This document shows, one piece after another, positions 29,254 to 37,316 of a DNA stretch of 64,000 bases. The notes under the pieces are model-generated. The model was given only the letters and a program-made list of their open reading frames with translations, did not search any database and had not been told where the DNA came from. Origin of the DNA: Amycolatopsis iheyensis (GTDB lineage: Bacteria > Actinomycetota > Actinomycetes > Mycobacteriales > Pseudonocardiaceae); NCBI RefSeq assembly GCF_024703995.1, contig NZ_JAMXQV010000014.1, positions 1 to 64,000 of the forward strand, given 5' to 3'. A program made the translations under genes and the position numbers. Each line of letters starts with the position of its first letter. Within the stretch, counting starts at the first letter, position 1.

Positions 29254-29943
29254 GTGACACCATCCGAGAATCCCGAGGCAGCGGGTTCGAACGGAACTCC
29301 GGCGAGCCCACCCTGGCAGCGGGTCGGCAAGGACGGCGACTCCGAAGCGACGGTCGGGATTGCCACGGACGAAGCGCTGTACAAGGCCGAGCCCCCGGCC
29401 GGCGAAACCCAGCCGGTCGCGGCGGAACAACGCCAGGTGGTGAGCGGAAGCGCGGCCCCCCGCCTCTTCGGCGGCGGGGGAGACACGCCCCCAGCCGGTG
29501 AGCCATCCGCGGCGGCGGTCCCGTCGGCGTCGGGCCAGCGAGCCCGCCCGAGCGCCCTCCGCCGCCCCGGCCGCGGCCCCCGCCGCGCGTCGCTGCAGGT
29601 CAAGCGCTTCGACCCGTGGTCGGTGCTGAAGCTGTCCCTGGTCCTGGGCGTGGCGATGTTCTTCGTCTGGCTGGTGGCGGTAGGCGTCCTGTACACGGTC
29701 CTGGACGGCATGGGCGTCTGGGACAAGCTGAACGGAACGTACTCGTCCCTGGTGGGCGGCGAAGGCGCGAACGCGTCATCGGAACCCCTGATCAGCGCGG
29801 GCCGTGTGTTCGGCATCGCGGCCATCCTGGGCGCGATCAACATCGTCCTGGTGTCGGCGCTGGCCACGGTGAGCGCGTTCATCTACAACGTGTCGGCGGA
29901 CCTCGCCGGAGGCCTCGAAGTCACGCTGTCGGAGCGAGAGTAA
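29254..29943 (+). CDS. DUF3566 membrane protein (Rv0007-like)
   Basis: Protein of 229 residues with a disordered Pro/Ala-rich N-terminus (about 1-115) and a C-terminal DUF3566 domain with two transmembrane helices (about 130-152 and 188-215) separated by a short external loop. It follows gyrA by 49 bp, as Rv0007 does in mycobacteria. The function is not established; linkage to gyrase and cell-division loci is conserved. GTG 29254 start. Confidence 0.9.
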   Translation: MTPSENPEAAGSNGTPASPPWQRVGKDGDSEATVGIATDEALYKAEPPAGETQPVAAEQRQVVSGSAAPRLFGGGGDTPPAGEPSAAAVPSASGQRARPSALRRPGRGPRRASLQVKRFDPWSVLKLSLVLGVAMFFVWLVAVGVLYTVLDGMGVWDKLNGTYSSLVGGEGANASSEPLISAGRVFGIAAILGAINIVLVSALATVSAFIYNVSADLAGGLEVTLSERE

Positions 29944-29951
29944 CCCGGTTG

Positions 29952-29973
29952 CAGGGCCCCTCCGGGGGTCCTG
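29952..29973 (+). terminator. Hairpin terminator after the DUF3566 gene
   Basis: Arms CAGGGCCCC and GGGGTCCTG pair over nine positions with one G-T wobble around a four-base loop, followed by TAAAGTT. Lies between the DUF3566 gene and tRNA-Ile. Confidence 0.55.
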
Positions 29974-29992
29974 TAAAGTTCTCCTCGTTCAA

Positions 29993-30066
29993 GGGCCTAT
30001 AGCTCAGGCGGTTAGAGCGCTTCGCTGATAACGAAGAGGTCCCAGGTTCAAGTCCTGGTAGGCCCA
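29993..30066 (+). tRNA. ileT: tRNA-Ile (anticodon GAT)
   Basis: Complete 74-nt cloverleaf: acceptor GGGCCTA/TAGGCCC, D arm GCTC/GAGC, anticodon arm CTTCG-CTGATAA-CGAAG with anticodon GAT, T arm CCAGG/CCTGG, discriminator A. No encoded CCA. Placed after gyrA as in mycobacteria. Confidence 0.98.
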
Positions 30067-30074
30067 CGCAAGTC

Positions 30075-30109
30075 AAAGCCCGGTTCGCTTCGCGCGGACC
30101 GGGCTTTTG
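30075..30109 (+). terminator. Terminator after tRNA-Ile
   Basis: Arms AAAGCCCGGT (30075-30084) and ACCGGGCTTT (30098-30107) are perfect, and the right arm runs into a T tract. Confidence 0.85.
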
Positions 30110-30179
30110 CGTGACCCGGGTGACAAACTGAGTGACATCACTCCGAGGAGGCCTCGGCCTGATCGGCAGCTGCCTGTAT

Positions 30180-31314
30180 CTACTCCGCGTCCACGACGAT
30201 GCCCGCAACGGCTGTGCCGCCCGGTGAGTCGCTGGTAAGGATGACGTCGACGAATCGAGCTTTCTCAGCGAGTCGCCGATCGATCTCAGGGAGACCACCG
30301 GCGAAGGTCGCCTGGTCGAATAGGGCCTTGCCGGTGAAGGTCGCGTTGTCGAACGAGGCCTTGCTGGTGAAGGTCGCGCCGGTGAACGAGGCGAGGTCGG
30401 TGAAGGTCGCTTCCGCGAATGAGACTGGGCCGGTGAAAGTCGCCTCGCCGAATTGAGCATTGCTGGTGAAGGTCGCGCCGTAGAACCATGCCTCGCCGGT
30501 GAAAGTCGCGTCGACGAACCACGCGTCGCCTGTGAAGGTTGCGCTGTGGAACCATGCCTTCGCCGGTGAAGGTCGCTTCCAAGAACGAGGCAGAGCCGGC
30601 GAAAGTCGCGTCGACGAACGCGGCGAGGTCGGTGAAGATCGCTTCCGAGAATACGGCGGGGCCGGTGAAGGTCGCGTCGTCGAACGAGGCGGGGCCGTTG
30701 AAGGTCGCGCCGTTGAAGCGGACGCGCCGTAGTCGACGTCCCGATAGACCGAAGTCGATGAGGTGCGCGTTGGTCAGGTCGAGGTCGATGTCGGCCCAGA
30801 ACTTCCCGCGGTTCTGCGGGTCAACGTGATCCTGAAGGATGCGCTGCCCCGCGAGTCGGACCTCGCGTTCCTGGGTCCGCTCCTGTTGTTCCGGGTCGTC
30901 GGTCGCCGGTGCGGGGTTAGGCGGCGTAAAGGGCATGCGCAGGTAGGCGCAGATGACGTTGACGATGCTCTGCCGTTGCCCCGGATTGTTGTGGGCGAGC
31001 CGTTCGAGAGCGTAGAGGCCGGCCAGGCGTACCGGGGCTTCAGCCGAGCCGAGCTGGTCGGCGGCCTTGGTGTACAGCTCGGTGACGTTCTTTTCTGTCG
31101 CGTCGCTCTCGCTGTGCCACTGTCGCCGTACGGCCAGCAGGAGCGCGAAGATGCCAGTGGTGCCGGCGCCGATGCCCAGCCCGGTCTTGATCGCGTCGAC
31201 CCGCGCGGCACCGGGATCCTTTGCCGAAGCGGCCTCACCCAGTAGCCAGTTGGTCGCGACCCAGGCCACGACAACCACCACGATCGCAGCAGCGACGACG
31301 ACCCACCAGCTCAT
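30180..31314 (-). pseudogene. Pentapeptide-repeat membrane protein, interrupted by a frameshift
   Basis: From ATG 31314 the protein has two membrane segments (about residues 2-23 and 46-62), a cytoplasmic linker, then many tandem five-residue repeats of the type ATFTG-xAxF. The frame breaks near 30559: the copy there reads CATGCCTTCGCC whereas a neighbouring copy near 30488 reads CATGCCTCGCC, so one extra T shifts the frame. Removing it restores repeats through to a TAG stop at 30180-30182. It may be a sequencing error or a real lesion. Pentapeptide proteins form right-handed beta helices; the target is unknown. The start overlaps the stop of the upstream small gene (ATGA). Confidence 0.8.
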
Positions 31315-31565
31315 TCCCGATGCCCGTGTTCGCGGTGCGTGCCGCCCGCGCAGCCGCCAGCCGGCGGCGGTTGCACCTGCCCCGCTACAGCGAACAGTGC
31401 GAGCGGCACGGCGTGCGGGCGTGCCCACCGGCCCAACGCCGGCCAGTCGACCCACCCGAACAGCACCGTCATCCCGCCCAGCAGCGCAGCCCCACTGAGC
31501 AACAAAGTTCCGCGCGCTGACGCCCAGTCCAGCGCGGGTAAGCGAGGCAGCGTCAGCTTCGTCAC
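31311..31565 (-). CDS. Small two-helix membrane protein
   Basis: Protein of 84 residues with two probable transmembrane segments (about 19-38 and 50-66) and a Gly/His-rich end. GTG 31565 start. Its TGA overlaps the ATG of the pentapeptide-repeat gene, pointing to translational coupling and perhaps one membrane complex. I do not recognise the family. Confidence 0.6.
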   Translation of the reverse strand: MTKLTLPRLPALDWASARGTLLLSGAALLGGMTVLFGWVDWPALGRWARPHAVPLALFAVAGQVQPPPAGGCAGGTHREHGHRE

Positions 31566-31627
31566 GCACGGTCAGTCGTTGCCGAGCGACCCGGTGCTAC
31601 ACCGGGGCAGCCAGACCTGGGTTCCGC

Positions 31628-32491
31628 TCACCGCACGAGCTTCTCCTGGCTGGCCGCCCAGGACGCCAACAGCGCCAGACCATCCGCCGCCGCCGTGTCG
31701 GCGGGTGCGGTGTAGACGTTCATCAGCAAACCAGGTTCAGCGGAAAGCTCCATCGACTCGACGTCCAGCTCGAGCCGGCCCACCACCGGATGGTGCAAAC
31801 GCTTGCGCCCGGACCGGTGGAGCCGAACATCCTGAGACGCCCACCGCCGCCGAAACAGTTCGCTGCGTGTCGACAGCTCGCCGACCAGGGCGATCAGCTC
31901 CTCGTCGTGCGGATTTCGGCCGGCTTCCATACGCAGCTTTCCAGCCACATCGCCCGCGATTCGGTCGTAGTCGACGAAAAACGCTCTTGCCGCTTCGGGA
32001 TCCAGATAAACGAACCGTGCGGTGTTCGCCGGGCGTCGTGGGTTCGCCAGTAGCGGTGAATACAGTGCGCGGGCGAGTTGGTTCACGGCCAGTACGTCAT
32101 AACGGCCGTTGCAAATCCACGCCGGTGCGTCGGTGATGGCGTCGAGCACCTGCTGGAGCGCCGGACGCACCGTCGCGGCGGGGCGTCGGCGGCTGGGCGT
32201 CCTCGACTGCCGTGCGAGGTGGAACAGGTGGTCGCGCTCGGCCTCGTCGAGTTGCAGGGCAGACGCCAACGCCTCGAGCACCCCGTCGGAGACGCCGGCG
32301 AGGCTGCCGCGCTCCATCCGCACGTAGTAGTCGACCGACACCCCCGCCAGCAGAGCTACCTCTTCGCGACGCAGACCTTTGACCCGGCGGTTGCCGCCGT
32401 AGGCGGGCAGGCCGGACCGCTCGGGCGTGATCCGCGCGCGGCGGGAGCTCAGGAATTCCTTGATCTCCGCACGCACATCGATCTTGACCAC
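31628..32491 (-). CDS. XRE-type regulator with MmyB-like ligand-binding domain
   Basis: Transcription factor of 287 residues. The N-terminal helix-turn-helix (RREEVALLAGVSVDYYVRMERG, about residues 41-62) is followed by a PAS-like MmyB ligand-binding domain (about 105-280, with APAWICNGRYDVLAVN). Members of this family are commonly encoded beside short-chain dehydrogenases that they control; the SDR gene directly upstream on the same strand fits. GTG 32491 start. The ligand is unknown. Confidence 0.9.
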   Translation of the reverse strand: MVKIDVRAEIKEFLSSRRARITPERSGLPAYGGNRRVKGLRREEVALLAGVSVDYYVRMERGSLAGVSDGVLEALASALQLDEAERDHLFHLARQSRTPSRRRPAATVRPALQQVLDAITDAPAWICNGRYDVLAVNQLARALYSPLLANPRRPANTARFVYLDPEAARAFFVDYDRIAGDVAGKLRMEAGRNPHDEELIALVGELSTRSELFRRRWASQDVRLHRSGRKRLHHPVVGRLELDVESMELSAEPGLLMNVYTAPADTAAADGLALLASWAASQEKLVR

Positions 32492-32543
32492 CTCTTCACC
32501 GTAACCCCCGCCCGCGGGCGGAGGGGGGTTCTGCCGGTACCTC

Positions 32544-33347
32544 CTAGGTGCCCGTGGCGGTCGTGGCGATGCCGCCGTCGGTCGGGATGATCGTGCCCGT
32601 GAGGTACGACCCGGCGCGGCTGGCCAGGAACACGGCGATCCCCGCCATGTCGTCGTCGCGGCCGAGCCGGCGCAATGGCGCCTTCGCCGCGATCGTGTCG
32701 CCGATGGCGTCGAGCGTGGCCGCCATCATCTGCGACGGGAACGGTCCCGGTGCCACCGCGTTCACCGTGACGTGCTGCGGGCCCAGTTCCCTGGCCAGCA
32801 CCCTGGTGAGCTGGTGGAGCCCCGCTTTGCTGCTGGCGTACGAATAATTGGGCGACTCGGCGACGTGGACGGCGGCGATACTGCCGATGTTGATGACCCG
32901 CGCGGGATCATCGGCGGTGCCCGCCCGGCGAAGCGCGGGCAGCAGCGCCTGCACCAGCCAGAACGGCGCCTTGAGGTTCAGGTCCAGCACCGAGTCCCAG
33001 GCCTCGCCCGGAAACGTCTCCAGCGGCTCTCGCCACATCGCTCCCGCGTTGTTGACGAGAATGTCCAGGCGTCCCGAGCCGGCCTCGACCAGATCCGCGA
33101 GGCGCCGGCACTCGTCGTGCCTGGACAGGTCGGCGGGGATTGCCCGGACGTCGCCGAATTCGGACAGCAGCCGCTGGGCTTCCGCGCACGTTTCCGCGTC
33201 GCGCGAGCTGATGACGACGTGGGCGCCCGCCTGCAGGAGGCCGCGCGCAATCATCATTCCGATGCCCTTGGTGCCGCCCGTGACCAATGCGTGTTTCCCG
33301 CTCAGATCGAAAAGGTCCGCGTGGGTGGTGAACTGGTTGCCCGCCAT
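32544..33347 (-). CDS. Short-chain dehydrogenase/reductase (SDR)
   Basis: Classical SDR of 267 residues: the cofactor motif TGGTKGIG at about 24-31, NNAG, the catalytic serine in INIGSIAAV and YASSK with Tyr and Lys. The order and spacing are those of NAD(P)H-dependent 3-ketoacyl reductase-like enzymes such as gluconate 5-dehydrogenase or FabG; the substrate cannot be told. ATG 33347 starts the homologous part (GNQFTTHADLFDLSGKHALV). It is 52 bp upstream of the regulator gene. Confidence 0.9.
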   Translation of the reverse strand: MAGNQFTTHADLFDLSGKHALVTGGTKGIGMMIARGLLQAGAHVVISSRDAETCAEAQRLLSEFGDVRAIPADLSRHDECRRLADLVEAGSGRLDILVNNAGAMWREPLETFPGEAWDSVLDLNLKAPFWLVQALLPALRRAGTADDPARVINIGSIAAVHVAESPNYSYASSKAGLHQLTRVLARELGPQHVTVNAVAPGPFPSQMMAATLDAIGDTIAAKAPLRRLGRDDDMAGIAVFLASRAGSYLTGTIIPTDGGIATTATGT

Positions 33348-33521
33348 TTGTTCTTCGTTCCTTCGGTCGTGGAAGTGCTGAGAGCAGGCTGGCAGGCGTC
33401 CTCGACGTCCGGGAGTTCCTGGTGACACCGGTACTGGGAGAGCCCCTTAAATCTCGATCAAGAGGTGATCCAACGCACGGGCCGCGGGGTTACCTTCGAA
33501 GGAAGGCAAAGGGGGCCTGAC

Positions 33522-33701
33522 ATGACCTGGATCATCTTGGGAATCTTCGTCGCGGTGCTGCTGGGGATCGCCGTCGTGGTCGATCTGCGGGACCGGGGGC
33601 GCAAGGGGAAGCGGATCGCCGGCGGTCTTCGGGCGGCCCGGCAGACCGACATCGTGCAGGATCCGCAGGTGGGGGACCAGGGGAACTACCTCGGGCTCTG
33701 A
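33522..33701 (+). CDS. Small single-pass membrane protein
   Basis: Protein of 59 residues: an N-terminal transmembrane helix (WIILGIFVAVLLGIAVVV, about 3-20), then a basic stretch RDRGRKGKR and a polar C-terminus. ATG 33522 follows a G-rich ribosome site. Function unknown. It converges with the lipoprotein gene. Confidence 0.65.
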   Translation: MTWIILGIFVAVLLGIAVVVDLRDRGRKGKRIAGGLRAARQTDIVQDPQVGDQGNYLGL

Positions 33702-33703
33702 GG

Positions 33704-33979
33704 TCAGTCCCGCTCCATCGTGAGCACCGCGCCAGTGCGCTGGGCGACGTCGACCTCGATGCGGCCCTGGCTGCTGTCCGCGATCTCCACTTCCCAGCTC
33801 GGCTGGCCCTGTGCCGTGTCCTGCTCGACGCCCAGTGAGCGGCCGCCGTACTTGTCGGTGGCGATCCTGGCGGCCTGGCTCTGGTCGACGCCGTGCGCCT
33901 GCGGCGGTGGGGTGGACGAGCTGCACGCGGCGGTCGCGACGAGCAGGGCGGCGGCGCCGGCGATCAGCGGGGCACGCAT
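33704..33979 (-). CDS. Putative PepSY-like lipoprotein
   Basis: Protein of 91 residues with a signal peptide ending in TAAC at about 16-19, a weak lipobox, followed by a Ser/Pro linker and a domain like PepSY (SQAARIATDKYGG, then SWEVEIADSSQGRIEVDVAQRTGAVL). PepSY domains often inhibit proteases or sense the envelope; the role here is unknown. Confidence 0.7.
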   Translation of the reverse strand: MRAPLIAGAAALLVATAACSSSTPPPQAHGVDQSQAARIATDKYGGRSLGVEQDTAQGQPSWEVEIADSSQGRIEVDVAQRTGAVLTMERD

Positions 33980-34077
33980 GACGGGACTCCTTCCGTGGAC
34001 GACTTACCCTTCCGAGGGTGTCTTCGACGGAAAGCACCGGCATCAGGGGCCGACCCTGAGATGTCCCGGATACAGGT

Positions 34078-34111
34078 CAGCCCTGCCGGGAAGAGAAGAC
34101 CGGCAGGGCTG
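34078..34111. terminator. Orphan hairpin in the 415-bp gap before the DLW-39 gene
   Basis: Perfect 12-bp arms CAGCCCTGCCGG (34078-34089) and CCGGCAGGGCTG (34100-34111) with a 10-base purine-rich loop. No recognised gene ends next to it. The rest of the 33980-34394 gap contains a parS site and an imperfect inverted repeat around 34243-34280, but no gene I can support. Confidence 0.55.
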
Positions 34112-34305
34112 AGCAGTCACAGTCGGCGCGCGCCACGGTCGCCTCTCGGCGAAATGGCGCTTCACGGCTCCAGCCGGACGGAACTCCGTGAAGGCGGTGG
34201 TTGAGGCCCGGGGGACACGGTGGGCGCACCGACCAGTGGGTACAACAGGACACCCCGCCCCGGTATTTCCGCCGGGGTGTGACGTGCGTTACCTGCGCAA
34301 TCGTG

Positions 34306-34319
34306 GTTCCACGTGGAAC
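34306..34319. promoter_or_regulatory. parS site 5 (distal)
   Basis: GTTCCACGTGGAAC, a perfect palindrome (extends to GG/CC at 34305-34320), two symmetric changes from GTTTCACGTGAAAC. It is about 20 kb right of the other four sites and on the other side of dnaA. Confidence 0.75.
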
Positions 34320-34394
34320 CACCGCCCCGACGGCGCCCGGTCCCGGTGCAGTAACATCGCGGGGTAAGGGAAGCAAGCTGAGAAGGGGGCTTCG

Positions 34395-34562
34395 GTGAAG
34401 AAGCTGCTGGCACTCGCGGTCATCGCGGGCGGCGTCCTGTTCGTCGTGAAGCGCAACAAGGCGGCCAAGGCGGAAGCCGACCTCTGGCGCGAGGCGACCG
34501 CGCCGGTCCCCTCCAACAACGGCACGACCCCGGCCAAGCCGGCGGGCGCGTCCCACAACTGA
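34395..34562 (+). CDS. DLW-39 family small membrane protein
   Basis: Protein of 55 residues: a short hydrophobic helix (LLALAVIAGGVLFVV, about 4-18), a basic stretch (KRNKAAKAEADLWREA) holding the DLW that names the family, and a Pro/Asn-rich tail. GTG 34395 start. The family is conserved beside tRNA-Ala in actinobacterial origin regions; the function is unknown. A perfect palindrome follows. Confidence 0.85.
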   Translation: MKKLLALAVIAGGVLFVVKRNKAAKAEADLWREATAPVPSNNGTTPAKPAGASHN

Positions 34563-34568
34563 GTTTCC

Positions 34569-34592
34569 GTGCGGGCGGCGCGCCGCCCGCAC
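34569..34592 (+). terminator. Palindromic terminator between the DLW-39 gene and tRNA-Ala
   Basis: A 24-nt perfect palindrome, GTGCGGGCGGCG joined directly to its complement, 7 bp after the stop codon. Confidence 0.65.
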
Positions 34593-34594
34593 CC

Positions 34595-34667
34595 GGGGCT
34601 GTAGCTCAATTGGTAGAGCACCGCCTTTGCAAGGCGGGGGTCAGGGGTTCGATTCCCCTCAGCTCCA
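34595..34667 (+). tRNA. alaT: tRNA-Ala (anticodon TGC)
   Basis: Complete 73-nt cloverleaf: acceptor GGGGCTG/CAGCTCC with one G-T wobble, anticodon arm CCGCC-TTTGCAA-GGCGG with anticodon TGC, T arm GGGG/CCCC around TTCGATT, discriminator A. No encoded CCA. Confidence 0.98.
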
Positions 34668-34672
34668 CAACG

Positions 34673-34704
34673 AAGCCGGGTCGGCAGCTGCCGACCCGGC
34701 TTTT
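34673..34704 (+). terminator. Terminator after tRNA-Ala
   Basis: A perfect 15-bp inverted repeat without loop (AAGCCGGGTCGGCAG and complement, 34673-34702) running into TTTT. It also lies at the end of the convergent hydrolase gene. Confidence 0.88.
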
Positions 34705-34708
34705 CTCG

Positions 34709-36097
34709 TCACCGCAGGAAGCTGAGCACCGCGTCTCGGCCCGCGTGGCCGCGCTCGCGGTTCTGGATCGAGTGCGACTCGCCCGGCACGATCACCAGCT
34801 TGCCGTTCGGCGCGGTCGACGCTTCCTCGCGCGCCCACTCCAGCGGTGTCGACAAATCGCGATCGCCGTTCAGCAACAGCACCGGCACGTTCGGCAGGGA
34901 ACCGGCCGGGTTCGAGCCGGCGCGCTCCGCCGGCCACGGCAGGCAGCTCTGGATGAATCCCTGCTGCGTCGCGACTTCCGTTGTGTACGGCCAAGTCGCC
35001 GAAGCCGGCAGCGCACGCGCGGTCAGTGACAACAGCGGCTGCCGCAGGGAAACCGGCGTCGACGAGGAGCCCCATGGGAAGCGCTGGTCCGCGCACAACG
35101 TCGCCGCGTGGAGGCCGCTGCTGAACGCCGCCGGTGGCACGTCCTCGGTCGTGTAGCCCGTGACCACCTGGTCGAGCCAGTCCCGCGAGCCGCCGCGGGC
35201 CGCGTGCAGGGCGTCGATGATGTCGCCCGCCTCTTCCGAACGGTACGTCGGGTCGTTGAACTCGTACGCGACGATCGCGTCGAAGATCTTCACCCCCTCC
35301 GCCGCAGTCCGGTGGCGGACCACCCACGCGAGGTCGTCCGCCGGGTCGAAGCCACAGGCCGGGGCCACCGAACACGCGGCGCGGAGCACCCGGGCCTCGG
35401 CGGTCAGGCCCGTCAGATACAGCGATGCCGACGCGGAAGCGTGGTGCGGCAGCACCGAATCCAGCACGACCTTGCCGACGTTGCCCGGGTGCGCGATCGC
35501 GTACCGCGCCGCCGTGAACGAGCCGTACGAGACGCCGTCGACCACCATCTTCCGCACGCCCAGCGCCTGCCGCAGCTGGTCGAAGTCCGCGACGCTCTGG
35601 TCCGTCGAATACAGCGGCGCCGTCCGGCCGAGGATCCGCGCGCACTCGGTGACCGCTTCCGGTGTCGGCGTCGCGATGTCCGAACTGCCCATCTGCGCCT
35701 GCAGCCCCGGGCAGTTCAGCGCGCCCGCGCCGGTGCCGCGCTGGTCGAGCATGACGAACCGGTAGTCCTTCGCGACTTCCGGCAGCCGCTGCGTGGCGAT
35801 GCGCGTGATCGTGCCGACGCCGCCCTGGCCGGGCCCGCCGGTCAGGAACAGCAGCACGCCCTTCGGCGCGGACACGTTGTCCGAGGTCGCGATCGGCAGG
35901 TCGAGCGTGCCCGGCACGCGGCCGGTGTGGTCGAGCGGCACGGTCAGCGTCGAGCACGTGAAGCCCGGCTGGTTCGGGCACGGATGCGGGTCCGTCAGCT
36001 TCGGTCGTCCCCCAGGACGCGCGTCGGCCGCGGCCACACCCCCGAGTGCGGCAGTCAGCGCCAGGACCAGCCCGGCGGTCAGCAGTTTCGAACGCAT
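34709..36097 (-). CDS. Secreted alpha/beta hydrolase, TAP-like peptidase family
   Basis: Exported serine hydrolase of 462 residues. Signal peptide about 1-26 (Ala-rich, AAADA). The oxyanion region FLTGGPGQGG and DQRGTGAGAL match proline iminopeptidase/tripeptidyl aminopeptidase relatives; the nucleophile is in GVSYGSF, the acid in LNGDRDLSTP and the catalytic His in PGESHSIQ. Several Cys pairs suggest extracellular disulfides. The substrate is unproven. Confidence 0.88.
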   Translation of the reverse strand: MRSKLLTAGLVLALTAALGGVAAADARPGGRPKLTDPHPCPNQPGFTCSTLTVPLDHTGRVPGTLDLPIATSDNVSAPKGVLLFLTGGPGQGGVGTITRIATQRLPEVAKDYRFVMLDQRGTGAGALNCPGLQAQMGSSDIATPTPEAVTECARILGRTAPLYSTDQSVADFDQLRQALGVRKMVVDGVSYGSFTAARYAIAHPGNVGKVVLDSVLPHHASASASLYLTGLTAEARVLRAACSVAPACGFDPADDLAWVVRHRTAAEGVKIFDAIVAYEFNDPTYRSEEAGDIIDALHAARGGSRDWLDQVVTGYTTEDVPPAAFSSGLHAATLCADQRFPWGSSSTPVSLRQPLLSLTARALPASATWPYTTEVATQQGFIQSCLPWPAERAGSNPAGSLPNVPVLLLNGDRDLSTPLEWAREEASTAPNGKLVIVPGESHSIQNRERGHAGRDAVLSFLR

Positions 36098-36158
36098 GAT
36101 CCATCATCATCACAACGGTTCGGGCGCGGGATACCCCCGAACGGCCATACTTGCCCGC

Positions 36159-37316
36159 ATGACGACCGCGCGGCTGCGGGCCTGGTGGGCCCACCGGCAG
36201 GGACTCGACGGCACGCTCCGCGGCACGTCCGCGGCCGAGGTCCTCGAGCGGACCGGCTGGGCCCGGTCGGTCGGCGGATCCGCTCCCTACCTGGGGCTCT
36301 TCGCCCGCGCCGGGCTGCGTCGCGAGGCAGTGGACGCCGACGTCGCGCGGCTGGTCATCCACGAACTCCCGTCGGCCCGCGGCTGCACGTACGTCCTGCC
36401 CGAAGCCGATTTCGCGCTGGGCCTGGCCGTCGGCGCGGGTGCTCCCGAAGGCGAACTCGCCGCCGCGGAGAAGCACCTCGCCGTGACGCGGGAAGAGATC
36501 GGCAAGCTCTGTGACGTCGTGCTCGACGTCCTCGGTGACGAGCCGCTGGACCCGGCCAAGCTGAAGGCCGCGTCGGGGACTGCCGTCCGCAACCTCGGTG
36601 ACGCCGGCAAGAAGCGCGGCGTCACCACGACCTTGCCGCTCGCGCTCGGCCTGCTCCAGGCGCAGGGCGAGATCCGGCGCGTGCCGGTCAACGGCAGGCT
36701 GGACCAGCAGCGCTACGGCTATGTCCGGTGGGTGCCCCGCACCCCACCGTCCGATGTGGACGCCGAACTCGCCCGGCGGTACTTCGCCTGGGCCGCGCCG
36801 GCGTCCCTCAAGCACTTCCGGTGGTTCTCCGGCCGGACCGCGGCCGCGGCGAAGAAAGCCGTCGAATCTTTGGAGCTGCAGCCCGTCGAGGGCACGGATC
36901 TGCTGCTGCCGAAAGACCTCGCGGCGGAATTCGAGGCGTTCACCGTGCCGGACAAGCCTTCTTACGCGCTCGTCGCCGGGATCGACGGCGTCCACCTGCT
37001 GCACCGCGACCTCCCGCGCCTGCTCGACCCGGCCGACGCGGAACGTCCCGTGCCCGGCGGAAAAGGCACGCTCGGCGGCGAAGCGGATCCGCCGTGCCAC
37101 CTGATCGTCGACCGCGGCCGGCTCGCCGGCCTGTGGGAGTTCGACGTCGGCACCGGGAAGATCGTCCACCGGTTCTTCGGCCGGGAAGACGATGCCCTGC
37201 GTGAAGCCGTTGCGGCGACCGAGGAGTTCGTCCGCGAAGACCTCGGCGACGCCCGCAGCTTCAGCCTCGACTCACCGAAGTCACGAGCGCCGCGGCTGGC
37301 CGCGCTCAGGGCTTGA
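36159..37316 (+). CDS. Winged-helix DNA-binding domain protein (HTH_42 family)
   Basis: Protein of 385 residues of the AlkZ/YcaQ-like HTH_42 (DUF1006) family: about residues 1-30 form the LRAWWAHRQGLDG start typical of these proteins, with winged-helix repeats in the middle. Relatives such as AlkZ are DNA glycosylases unhooking crosslinks, but I cannot confirm the catalytic QxQ motif here, so the function stays open. ATG 36159 start. The 3' end overlaps the convergent gene by 11 bp. Confidence 0.8.
   Translation: MTTARLRAWWAHRQGLDGTLRGTSAAEVLERTGWARSVGGSAPYLGLFARAGLRREAVDADVARLVIHELPSARGCTYVLPEADFALGLAVGAGAPEGELAAAEKHLAVTREEIGKLCDVVLDVLGDEPLDPAKLKAASGTAVRNLGDAGKKRGVTTTLPLALGLLQAQGEIRRVPVNGRLDQQRYGYVRWVPRTPPSDVDAELARRYFAWAAPASLKHFRWFSGRTAAAAKKAVESLELQPVEGTDLLLPKDLAAEFEAFTVPDKPSYALVAGIDGVHLLHRDLPRLLDPADAERPVPGGKGTLGGEADPPCHLIVDRGRLAGLWEFDVGTGKIVHRFFGREDDALREAVAATEEFVREDLGDARSFSLDSPKSRAPRLAALRA

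Noticed and set aside
34243..34280. Imperfect inverted repeat as a riboswitch or small RNA
   Set aside because: Pairing is interrupted and no conserved riboswitch core was recognised.
29993..34667. Mobile island between tRNA-Ile and tRNA-Ala
   Set aside because: Gene content is variable, but no integrase and no direct repeat of a tRNA 3' end was noticed, so an integrated element is not supported.
34659..37169. Long reverse frame spanning a tRNA, the hydrolase and the HTH_42 gene
   Set aside because: Crosses a tRNA and two well-supported genes; low-complexity shadow.
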